This document shows, piece by piece, positions 26,747 to 33,583 of a stretch of DNA of 64,000 nucleotides; position 1 is the stretch's first letter, and the number at the start of each line of letters is the position of its first letter. The stretch is taken from contig CADAIP010000010.1 of assembly GCA_902787975.1 (NCBI GenBank), positions 62,001 to 126,000 on the forward strand. Direction: 5' to 3'. Source of the DNA: Oscillospiraceae bacterium. Its GTDB lineage: Bacteria > Bacillota > Clostridia > Saccharofermentanales > Saccharofermentanaceae. The notes under the pieces are model-generated. The model made no database searches and had not been told where the DNA came from. It saw nothing but the letters and a program-made list of their open reading frames with translations. The translations under genes were made by a program, and so were the position numbers.

Positions 26747-26760
26747 GTTCCACGTGGAAC
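26747..26760. promoter_or_regulatory. parS-like ParB binding site
   Basis: GTTCCACGTGGAAC, the 14-base core shared with the two sites beside parA (45105, 45163). The outer bases are A and G rather than T and A. It lies just after the metallopeptidase stop codon, 18 kb from parA. Confidence 0.75.
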
Positions 26761-26766
26761 GGTAAA

Positions 26767-26804
26767 AGGGGTGCCTCGTATGAGGGGGCGCCCCTATTTT
26801 ATTG
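26767..26804 (+). terminator. Terminator after the metallopeptidase gene
   Basis: Stem AGGGGTGCC / GGCGCCCCT (one G-U pair) with an ATTTTATT tail. Confidence 0.75.
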
Positions 26805-26816
26805 CCCTTTTGGGGA

Positions 26817-26934
26817 TTCCACCTTTTATTCCACCTAAAAGTGGTCAAACAGGTGGAAGATCAGGTGGAATTCGGGCATTTTCCACCTGTTTTTCCATGT
26901 TTTTTGTCTCGAAAAGGTGGAAAAAAAGTGGAAT
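26817..26934. repeat. Cluster of six exact TTCCACCT octamers in both orientations
   Basis: TTCCACCT at 26817, 26829 and 26881; its complement AGGTGGAA at 26851, 26863 and 26915; a seventh degenerate copy at about 26928. All lie in an otherwise featureless 250-base gap between convergent genes. Pairs can form hairpins (26829 with 26851, 26881 with 26915). Function unknown. Confidence 0.8.
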
Positions 26935-26992
26935 GCGTTTCCGCTGCCGCCCTGGGCAATAAATAGGATGCCGCAAGACATCCTTTTGAAGT

Positions 26993-28192
26993 TTATTTTC
27001 CCAACCTGTACTTAAAGTCCTTATACCCGAAGTCTGTCAGCTTCTCGAAAACACCGTCAGCCTTCAGTCCGTAGATATCCGGCAGCGGCATGCCGTTAAA
27101 TGTGTTGTTCTTGCATGTCGTATAGATCGCCATGTCGCCGAAAACGAGCATGTCGCCAGGATTAAGTTCGCGCTCAAAACCATATTCGCCGATAACGTCG
27201 CCCGACAGACACGTGGGGCCTGCAAGGCGGTAAATAAAAGGCTTTTTGCAGTCACTGTCAGCGTCCAGAAGCGGTGGCGTATAGGGCATCTCAATGACAT
27301 CAGGCATGTGGCATGCTGCACTCGCATCTAAGATCGCGATCTTAACGCCGTTGTTTTCGACCACGTCGAGTACGTGAGTTAAAAAGTATCCTGCATTTAA
27401 TGCAACTGCTTCGCCGGGCTCAAGATAGACCTGGACATCCCATTTGTCACGCGCATATACGAGAAGCTTCTCGAGTCTTGCAACATCGTAATCAGCTTTT
27501 GTGATGTGATGTCCGCCGCCCATGTTGAGCCATTGCATACGTGAAAGAACGTCGCCGAACTTCTCTTCAACCGCCTTCAAAGTAATCTCCAGCGCATCGG
27601 AATCCTGCTCGCAGAGAGTGTGGAAATGAAGACCGTCTAAAAGCTCCAGCAGTTCAGGAGTCATGTCCTTATCCCAGACAGCCCTGGTGACACCCAGACG
27701 GCTCCCTAAAGCGCACGGGTCATATATCTCGTGGCCTTCCTGCGTGGAGCATTCAGGGTTGATACGAAGGCCTACGCTCTTGCCGTTCAGCTTTGCAGTC
27801 ACACCGAACTTTTTAAGCTGGTTGATCGAGTTGAAAACGATGTGGTCAGCGTACTTTAAAAGCTCATCGAATTCGTCATCCCTGTATGCAGCGCAGAAGA
27901 CATGAACCTCGCCTTCGGGCATCTCTTCTTTGCCAAGGCGCGCTTCATATAAACCGCTTGCTTCGGTGCCTGAAAGACACTTTGAAAGAAGCGGATAGAA
28001 ATCGTAATTCGAGAATGCTTTCTGCGCAAGAAGGATCCTGCATCCGGTGTGTGACATAACCGAAGAGAGCACCTCAGCGTTGTGCAGAAGTTTCTTCTCA
28101 TCGATAACATAACAAGGTGTTTTCAAAGCCTTGATACCGTCACCGTTTATAACATTTTCGATCCCGAAAAAGATCTCGTTCATGGCCATCAT
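26993..28192 (-). CDS. nspC: Carboxy(nor)spermidine decarboxylase
   Basis: 399 residues. A PLP-dependent fold-III decarboxylase related to diaminopimelate decarboxylase. The PLP lysine is in LLAQKAFSNYD, the glycine-rich phosphate loop in NMGGGHHITKADYD, and HTLCEQ follows the pattern of NspC. It releases CO2 from carboxyspermidine or carboxynorspermidine. It starts in the stop codon of the dehydrogenase gene (ATGA overlap) and is the last gene of the polyamine operon. Spermidine rather than norspermidine is likely because putrescine is made upstream in the operon. Confidence 0.93.
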   Translation of the reverse strand: MMAMNEIFFGIENVINGDGIKALKTPCYVIDEKKLLHNAEVLSSVMSHTGCRILLAQKAFSNYDFYPLLSKCLSGTEASGLYEARLGKEEMPEGEVHVFCAAYRDDEFDELLKYADHIVFNSINQLKKFGVTAKLNGKSVGLRINPECSTQEGHEIYDPCALGSRLGVTRAVWDKDMTPELLELLDGLHFHTLCEQDSDALEITLKAVEEKFGDVLSRMQWLNMGGGHHITKADYDVARLEKLLVYARDKWDVQVYLEPGEAVALNAGYFLTHVLDVVENNGVKIAILDASAACHMPDVIEMPYTPPLLDADSDCKKPFIYRLAGPTCLSGDVIGEYGFERELNPGDMLVFGDMAIYTTCKNNTFNGMPLPDIYGLKADGVFEKLTDFGYKDFKYRLGK

Positions 28193-29448
28193 TCAACCAG
28201 TACGGGTGCGTGAGATTCGCGCTTGGGAAGGCCGTACTTATCGAGTGCTTCGATGAACGGATCGGGATCGAATTCTTCTACTGTGTGAACGCCCTTCTCT
28301 GTCCATTTGCCAGTGAGGAGCATCATGGCACCGCACATTGCAGGAACGCCTGTTGTATAGCTGATCGCCTGGCTCTCGACTTCCTTGTAGCACTCCTGGT
28401 GATCGCAAACATTGTAGATGTAATAAGTCTTGTCCTGTCCGTCCTTCTTGCCTGTGAAGATGCAGCCGATATTTGTCTTTCCGTGTGTGCGGGGGCCGAG
28501 GCTTGCAGGGTCAGGGAGAAGCGCCTTCAGGAACTTGATCGGGACAATCTCGTGGCCTTCAAAGTTGATCGGTGTTGTTGAGAGCATGCCGACGTTTTCG
28601 AGACACTTCATATGTGTAAGATAGCTCTGGCCGAAAGTCATGAAGAAGCGGATACGCTTAACTTCAGGGATGTTTACGGCGAGAGACTCAAGCTCTTCGT
28701 GGTGGAGAAGATACATGTCCTTCATGCCGACGGAATCAAAATCGTATTCTCTCTTGATGCTCATCGCAGGGATCTCTACCCACTTGCCGTTTTCGATGTA
28801 GCTGCCCGGAGCGGATACTTCGCGGAGATTGACTTCAGGGTTGAAGTTTGTAGCGAAAGCATAGCCGTGGTCGCCGCCGTTGCAGTCTAAGATATCGATG
28901 GTGTCGATAGTATCGAACTCATGCTTTTTAGCGTATGCGCAGTAAGCCTGTGTAACGCCGGGATCGAAGCCGCAGCCAAGAAGCGCAGTAAGACCTGCCT
29001 GCTCGAACTTCTCTTTATATGCCCACTGCCAGCTGTAATCGAAGTAAGCAGAAAATCCCTTTTCTTCGCATCTCTTCTCGTAGATCTTGCGCCACTCCGG
29101 ATCATCTGTATCCTCAGGCTCATAGTTTGCAGTATCCATGTAGTTAACGCCGCAGATGAGGCATGCATCCATGATGGTAAGATCCTGGTAAGGAAGCGCG
29201 ATGTTCATTACGAGATCAGGCTTGTATGAGTTGATAAGGTTAACAAGTTCGTCTACTTTGTCAGCATCTACCTGCGCAGTCGTAACTACAGTCTTTGTCT
29301 TGCCCTTCAATGCTTCTGCAAGCGCGTCGCACTTTGACTTGGTACGGCTTGCGATGCAAAGCTCCGTGAAAACGTCATCTGCCTGACAGCATTTTCTGAT
29401 CGCAACATTTGCAACTCCGCCACATCCGATTACTAATACTCTGCTCAT
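28189..29448 (-). CDS. Carboxy(nor)spermidine dehydrogenase (saccharopine dehydrogenase family)
   Basis: 419 residues. An N-terminal Rossmann motif VLVIGCGGVANVAIRKC binds NADPH. Family segments include NIALPYQDLTIMDACL, ALLGCGFDPGVTQAYCAYA and TGVPAMCGAMMLLTGKW. It condenses putrescine with aspartate semialdehyde to carboxyspermidine. AGGAGAACGATAA precedes the ATG. Adjacent nspC confirms the pathway assignment. Lysine-pathway saccharopine enzymes are excluded by this context. Confidence 0.93.
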   Translation of the reverse strand: MSRVLVIGCGGVANVAIRKCCQADDVFTELCIASRTKSKCDALAEALKGKTKTVVTTAQVDADKVDELVNLINSYKPDLVMNIALPYQDLTIMDACLICGVNYMDTANYEPEDTDDPEWRKIYEKRCEEKGFSAYFDYSWQWAYKEKFEQAGLTALLGCGFDPGVTQAYCAYAKKHEFDTIDTIDILDCNGGDHGYAFATNFNPEVNLREVSAPGSYIENGKWVEIPAMSIKREYDFDSVGMKDMYLLHHEELESLAVNIPEVKRIRFFMTFGQSYLTHMKCLENVGMLSTTPINFEGHEIVPIKFLKALLPDPASLGPRTHGKTNIGCIFTGKKDGQDKTYYIYNVCDHQECYKEVESQAISYTTGVPAMCGAMMLLTGKWTEKGVHTVEEFDPDPFIEALDKYGLPKRESHAPVLVE

Positions 29449-29463
29449 TTATCGTTCTCCTTT

Positions 29464-30318
29464 TTATGTATTTATGGAAAGGATCAATTCCCTTAAAACC
29501 TTGCATGCCACAGCGGTCGAAGCGCCACTGATGTCGAGCATGGGCGCGAGTTCGTTCAAATCCGCGCCGACTATGTTCGTCTTGCTTACTTCAAGGATCG
29601 CATTAAGCAGTTCCTTGAAGTTCACGCCGCCTGCTTCGGGTGTTCCGGTGCCGCAGAAAACGGACGGATCGAGGCAGTCCAGATCGATCGTGAAATAGAC
29701 TGGAAGATTATCTGACTTAAGTTCGGTGGCGAGTTCTGTAAGACCGTCGAAATCAAACTTGTGCATGTCCGTGTGCTCGTCTGCAAAACGAAATTCCTCG
29801 CGGTCACCACTCCTGATGCAGAACTGGTGGATCCTGCCGTCGCCGACAAGCTCATAGCATCTTCTGATGACGCACGCGTGGCTTAATTTAGCGCCGAGAT
29901 AATCGTCTCTCAGATCCGCATGCGCATCAAAATGGATGATGTGCATTTTCGGATACTTCTCGAAAACAGCTTTTACCGCTGCAAAAGTAACAAGATGTTC
30001 TCCTCCGAGCATGATGGGCAGCTTGCCGTCATTTACGATCTTACGAGCCTGCTCTTCAATGTCCTTAAGCGCATCTTCAGGAGAGCCGAAGCAGAGCTCC
30101 AGGTCGCCGCAGTCGAAGACATTAAGATCTGTCAGGTCCTTGTCCTGATAAGGGCTGTAAGTCTCTATTCCAAAGCTCTCGTGACGGATGGCGGAACTTC
30201 CGAATCTCGCGCCCGGCCTGAAGCTCGTCGTGGAATCAAAAGGCGCGCCGAACAGGACGATCTTCGATTCTTCGTAATCGCTGTCGCAGCCAATAAATGT
30301 CTCTACATTTTTGTTCAC
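29464..30318 (-). CDS. speB: Agmatinase (ureohydrolase family)
   Basis: 284 residues. The binuclear manganese motifs are present: GGEHLVT, HFDAHADLRD and TIDLDCLDPS. It converts agmatine to putrescine and urea. It starts with GTG overlapping the spermidine synthase stop by four bases (GTGA). Agmatinase is preferred over arginase or formiminoglutamase because an arginine decarboxylase lies in the same operon. Confidence 0.92.
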   Translation of the reverse strand: MNKNVETFIGCDSDYEESKIVLFGAPFDSTTSFRPGARFGSSAIRHESFGIETYSPYQDKDLTDLNVFDCGDLELCFGSPEDALKDIEEQARKIVNDGKLPIMLGGEHLVTFAAVKAVFEKYPKMHIIHFDAHADLRDDYLGAKLSHACVIRRCYELVGDGRIHQFCIRSGDREEFRFADEHTDMHKFDFDGLTELATELKSDNLPVYFTIDLDCLDPSVFCGTGTPEAGGVNFKELLNAILEVSKTNIVGADLNELAPMLDISGASTAVACKVLRELILSINT

Positions 30319-31169
30319 GCTTCCACCTCCATCAGCATTTTCTCAAGGTAAGCCGGCAGATAGAACGAGCCTATGTGCAGCTTTGTCGTATAGTACTTCG
30401 TGCTCAGATGCAGGCTCTTCCAGCGCTCCTCATCGAAGTCGTTGATCGGGTGATACTTCTTGCTCGCAAAACCGAAAAGCCAGTAGCCTGCAGCGTATGT
30501 CGGGATATGCGCCTGATACACACGGCTGATCGGGAACGTGTTTACGATCCTCTTGTGGCTTCTCTGCATCGCTTCAGCGTCGTGCTTATAGAACGGGCTT
30601 CCCTGCTGGTTGACCATAATGCCGTCGCTTCTTAACGCGTTATAGCAGATGCCGTAAAACTCTCTCGTGAAGTAACCTTCGGAAGGTCCGAACGGATCGT
30701 TGGAGTCAACGATGATGAGGTCGTACTCGTCCGTCGAACGTCTTATGAATCTAAGCGCGTTATCAAAATAAATATGCACGCGTGAATCGTCCAGCTTACA
30801 TGCGTTCTCGGGAAGGTATGTGCGGCATGCTTCGATAACCTGCGGATCCATCTCAACCAGGTCGATGCGCTTAACGCTCTCGTATCTTGTGAGCTCCTTA
30901 ACAACGCCGCCGTCACCCGCGCCGATAACGAGAATGTCCTGGACATTGGGATGAACGGACATCGGGATGTGCGTGATCATCTCGTTGTAAATGAATTCAT
31001 CGCGCTCTGTCAGCATTACGTCTCCGTCGAGTGCCAGAACCTTGCCGAATTCCGGCGTGTCGAAAATATCGATCTGCTGATAATCGCTCTTGCTTGAATA
31101 AAGATGCCTTGTGACACGCAGACTGTGTCTTACGTCAGGTGCATGATATTCGCTGAACCACAAATTCAA
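30315..31169 (-). CDS. speE: Spermidine synthase-like aminopropyltransferase
   Basis: 284 residues, a typical SpeE length. Family motifs are clear: LALDGDVMLTERDEFIYNEM, VIGAGDGGVVKEL, LVEMDPQVIE, DLIIVDSNDPFGPSE and QQGSPF. It transfers aminopropyl from decarboxylated SAM to putrescine or a related amine. No SAM decarboxylase (speD) is in the window, although the operon also encodes the SAM-independent carboxyspermidine route. Second gene of the operon, 13 bases after speA. Confidence 0.93.
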   Translation of the reverse strand: MNLWFSEYHAPDVRHSLRVTRHLYSSKSDYQQIDIFDTPEFGKVLALDGDVMLTERDEFIYNEMITHIPMSVHPNVQDILVIGAGDGGVVKELTRYESVKRIDLVEMDPQVIEACRTYLPENACKLDDSRVHIYFDNALRFIRRSTDEYDLIIVDSNDPFGPSEGYFTREFYGICYNALRSDGIMVNQQGSPFYKHDAEAMQRSHKRIVNTFPISRVYQAHIPTYAAGYWLFGFASKKYHPINDFDEERWKSLHLSTKYYTTKLHIGSFYLPAYLEKMLMEVEA

Positions 31170-31182
31170 AGCCCATTCCTCC

Positions 31183-32637
31183 TTATACCAAAACGTTAAT
31201 GTTATTAATATCCGGATCTTCCGAACCTGTCATGGAACATCCCTTCGCCTTTGCGTACTGGATGTAATTGATTATATCTTCAGTGATCCTCTCACCAGGT
31301 GCAAGGATCGGGATTCCCGGCGGGTAGCACATAACGAACTCGCTGCAGACAAAGCCCGAACTCTCGTTGATCGGAATACTCTTCTTCTGTGAATAGAAAG
31401 CTTCCTGGGGACTGCAGACAACTTCGGGATCGATGTATTCCTGACTCAAAAGTCCGTCCGGATCTTTCTTGTATCTTCTCTTGATCTCAGCCAGTGCGCT
31501 GACGAGTCTTTCGAGCTCCTGCATTCTGTCGCCGATCGAGAGATATGCGAGGATATTTCCGATGTCGCCGAACTCGATCTGGATGTCGTATTCATCTCTT
31601 AAGATGTCATAAACTTCGATGCCAGCAAGGCCGATGTCTCTTGTATGTACACTGAGTTTTGTAGGGTCAAAATCGAAAATCGAATCGCCGTTGATAAGCT
31701 CCCTGCCGTAAGCATAATAACCTCCGACAGCATTGATCTCTTCTCTGGCATACTCAGCCATCTCGACGACTTTGCGGAAAACTTCCTTACCGCGGAGTGC
31801 CAGATTTCTTCTGCTGATATCAAGGCTCGACATGAGAAGATAGCTGCCTGACGTTGTCTGCGTAAGGTTTATGATCTGTCTTACGTGTCTCTCGCTTACG
31901 TTTTCGCCGATGAGCAAAAGGCTTGACTGCGTAAGGCTTCCGCCGCTCTTATGCATTGAGACCGCAGCCATGTCGGCACCTGCCTTCATTGCGGAAACAG
32001 GCATGTTATCACCGAAATAAAAGTGCGTTCCGTGAGCTTCGTCTGCGAGGCAGAGCATGCCCGCTTCGTGAGCCATCTTTACGATCGCGCGTATATCGCT
32101 GCAGATACCGTAATAAGTCGGGTTGTTGACCAGTACTGCAACCGCATCGGGATTCTCTTCAATGGCCTTCTTGACCTGGTCGCGGCTCATGCCGAGAGAG
32201 ATACCCAGACGGCAGTCAACTTCCGGATTAACATATACCGGGATCGCGCCGCAAAGGACAAGGGAATTGATAACGCTTCTATGCACATTTCTCGGCAGGA
32301 TGATCTTATCGCCGTGCTTACAGCATGACAGCACCATGCTCTGTACAGAGCTCGTCGTACCGCCAACCATAAGGAACGCATGGCTTGCGCCAAACGCATC
32401 TGCAGCAAGGATCTCAGCTTCGCGGATAACCGATATCGGATGACAAAGGTTATCCAAAGGCTTCATGCTGTTAACGTCGACGCCTACGCACTTCTCACCA
32501 AGAAACGCCGTAAGCTCCGGGTTGCCCTTACCATGCTTATGTCCCGGCACGTCGAAAGGAACAACGCGCATTTCACGAAATCTCTCAAGCGCCTCATAGA
32601 TCGGGGCACGTGTCTGATCAATTTCAGGTCTTTCCAT
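31183..32637 (-). CDS. speA: Arginine decarboxylase (Orn/Lys/Arg decarboxylase family, short form)
   Basis: 484 residues from the ATG at 32637 with GAGGTGG upstream; the longer frame would cross the leader terminator. A PLP enzyme of the short fold-I class without a wing domain. DVPGHKHGKGNPEL is near the start, the PLP lysine is in SMHKSGGSLTQSS, and LADEAHGTHF precedes it. Arginine specificity is inferred from the agmatinase two genes downstream; lysine or ornithine would leave that gene without a substrate. First gene of a five-gene polyamine operon behind a structured leader. Confidence 0.9.
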   Translation of the reverse strand: MERPEIDQTRAPIYEALERFREMRVVPFDVPGHKHGKGNPELTAFLGEKCVGVDVNSMKPLDNLCHPISVIREAEILAADAFGASHAFLMVGGTTSSVQSMVLSCCKHGDKIILPRNVHRSVINSLVLCGAIPVYVNPEVDCRLGISLGMSRDQVKKAIEENPDAVAVLVNNPTYYGICSDIRAIVKMAHEAGMLCLADEAHGTHFYFGDNMPVSAMKAGADMAAVSMHKSGGSLTQSSLLLIGENVSERHVRQIINLTQTTSGSYLLMSSLDISRRNLALRGKEVFRKVVEMAEYAREEINAVGGYYAYGRELINGDSIFDFDPTKLSVHTRDIGLAGIEVYDILRDEYDIQIEFGDIGNILAYLSIGDRMQELERLVSALAEIKRRYKKDPDGLLSQEYIDPEVVCSPQEAFYSQKKSIPINESSGFVCSEFVMCYPPGIPILAPGERITEDIINYIQYAKAKGCSMTGSEDPDINNINVLV

Positions 32638-32650
32638 AGTCCACCTCAAA

Positions 32651-32770
32651 CAAAAAACGCAAGCTGTGTAATTACACAACTTGCGTCCGATTTACAATAT
32701 TACCTTCGTTTATCCCCATACAGGTGTCCTTGGGCACCGGCATGAAGAATATCAGGCAGAGTCTATATAG
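32651..32770 (-). promoter_or_regulatory. Structured leader with intrinsic terminator upstream of speA
   Basis: On the minus strand a near-perfect 30-nt hairpin (32657-32686; ACGCAAG/CTTGCGT plus TGTGTAA/TTACACA) is followed by TTTTTT, 14 bases before the speA start. Just upstream is a domain closed by GATATTCTTC (32744-32753) with GAAGGTAATATT (32696-32707). Inside it is a GGTG/CACC arm (32723-32738). This is the layout of a ligand-, ribosome- or polyamine-controlled attenuator. It matches no riboswitch class I know. Confidence 0.6.
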
Positions 32771-32839
32771 CAATACTACTTTTACTACTCTTATTGACCA
32801 TTTCACAAGTTTGCGTAAGTCACGCATTCGGTTATAAAG

Positions 32840-33011
32840 TAACCAACTTATAAAACTGAGCTTTTAACTCAATCAATAGATCGGAATTCCGATCATCGGC
32901 AGTGGACCCGGCTGTCCGTATGGCCTTAACTCCATCATGGAGTGGTCCGTAAAATCACCTAAGACTCTGATTAACTTCGTCTATGCTTGATATTTTATGT
33001 CTCCATAAAAC
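32840..33011 (-). ncRNA. Candidate structured RNA (independent RNA or distal part of the spe leader)
   Basis: Starts about 7 bases after a strong minus-strand promoter (33018-33046). In order it can form: TTTTATG-GAGA-CATAAAA; AATCA ... TGATT; a three-way junction closed by GGACC/GGTCC with inner hairpin ACTCC-AT-GATGGAGT and a GGC/GCC arm; the palindrome GATCGGAATTCCGATC; and TGAG ... CTCA followed by GTTTTAT, a weak terminator. No protein-coding frame fits. 6S RNA was considered but its open-bubble rod is not evident. 3' end uncertain. Confidence 0.55.
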
Positions 33012-33017
33012 TCGGTC

Positions 33018-33046
33018 ATTATACAAGGTGTGGCTATAAACGTCAA
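33018..33046 (-). promoter_or_regulatory. Strong promoter for the structured RNA upstream of speA
   Basis: On the minus strand TTGACG, 17-base spacer, TATAAT. Eleven of twelve consensus bases with ideal spacing. Confidence 0.8.
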
Positions 33047-33129
33047 TAAATTCGGGGCTTTCTCAACGATTTTTGTGTGCGGGCGGCATTACGCACGGCT
33101 TCACTTCGGCATCAGACCATATGCCGCTT

Positions 33130-33332
33130 TTTCTCATTTTCAGGGCGAAAATTGCACAAAAACGCCAATTTATGCAATTTTTGGACACTTTTGAGCAAAA
33201 GCTGCATACGGGGTTTGGGGTATGTCTTCGAAAACAGATTGTCTGTAATTGTTTCTCATTTTTCAGGGCAACAATTACAGAAAAACGCTGATTTCTGTAA
33301 TTGTCGGCCGTTTTTTGATCAAACAATTACAG
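33130..33332. repeat. Diverged tandem hairpin repeat with four alternating CTGTAATTGT words
   Basis: Two related blocks (from 33130 and from 33252) share TTTCTCATTTT(T)CAGGGC, then a hairpin around AAAAACGC. The first stem is AAAATTGCA/TGCAATTTT; the second is ACAATTACAG/CTGTAATTGT. The stem words changed together. The 10-mer CTGTAATTGT and its complement alternate at 33243, 33271, 33295 and 33323 (steps 28, 24, 28). No gene is supported here. Confidence 0.75.
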
Positions 33333-33356
33333 ATGAGACTTTAAGCACGGCCTCTC

Positions 33357-33441
33357 TGACGCCAATTAAAAAGCCTTTCTCAACTAGTTGCGCGAAAATT
33401 CTGGCTCTTGACGCCAATTAAAATGGCTTTTGCAACTAGTT
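33357..33441. repeat. 33-bp imperfect direct repeat
   Basis: TGACGCCAATTAAAA ... CAACTAGTT at 33357-33389 and 33409-33441, 29 of 33 bases identical. The second copy runs into the hairpin that follows tRNA-Arg. Confidence 0.8.
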
Positions 33442-33485
33442 AATTTGCCGAAGGCAAATTACTGTCCGTACGTTGCAAAAGCCAT
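33423..33485 (-). terminator. Long hairpin downstream of tRNA-Arg
   Basis: Perfect 14-bp stem ATGGCTTTTGCAAC / GTTGCAAAAGCCAT enclosing a second hairpin AATTTGCC-GAA-GGCAAATT. On the minus strand it begins 7 bases after the tRNA and is followed by TTTTAATT. Likely the tRNA terminator or processing signal. Confidence 0.65.
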
Positions 33486-33492
33486 ATTACAT

Positions 33493-33567
33493 TGGCGCTC
33501 CAAGCAGGAATTGAACCCGCATCTGCGGTACCGGAAACCGCCATTCTATCCATTAGACTATTGGAGC
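33493..33567 (-). tRNA. tRNA-Arg (anticodon CCG)
   Basis: 75 bases including the encoded CCA. Acceptor GCTCCAA pairs with TTGGAGC. The anticodon arm is GCGGT-TTCCGGT-ACCGC with anticodon CCG. The T-arm is GCGGG-TTCAATT-CCTGC. The D-arm is short (TCTAATGGATAGA), as in other arginine tRNAs. It is encoded just after mfd on the same strand. Confidence 0.95.
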
Positions 33568-33583
33568 ATTCAAACTCTGAGTA

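Noticed and set aside
32840-33011. 6S RNA
   Set aside because: Promoter and size fit, but I could not form the long rod with a central open bubble; left as an orphan RNA.
33063-33421. Open frames of 72-114 codons upstream of tRNA-Arg
   Set aside because: They read through hairpin repeats in several frames and lack start signals and family resemblance.
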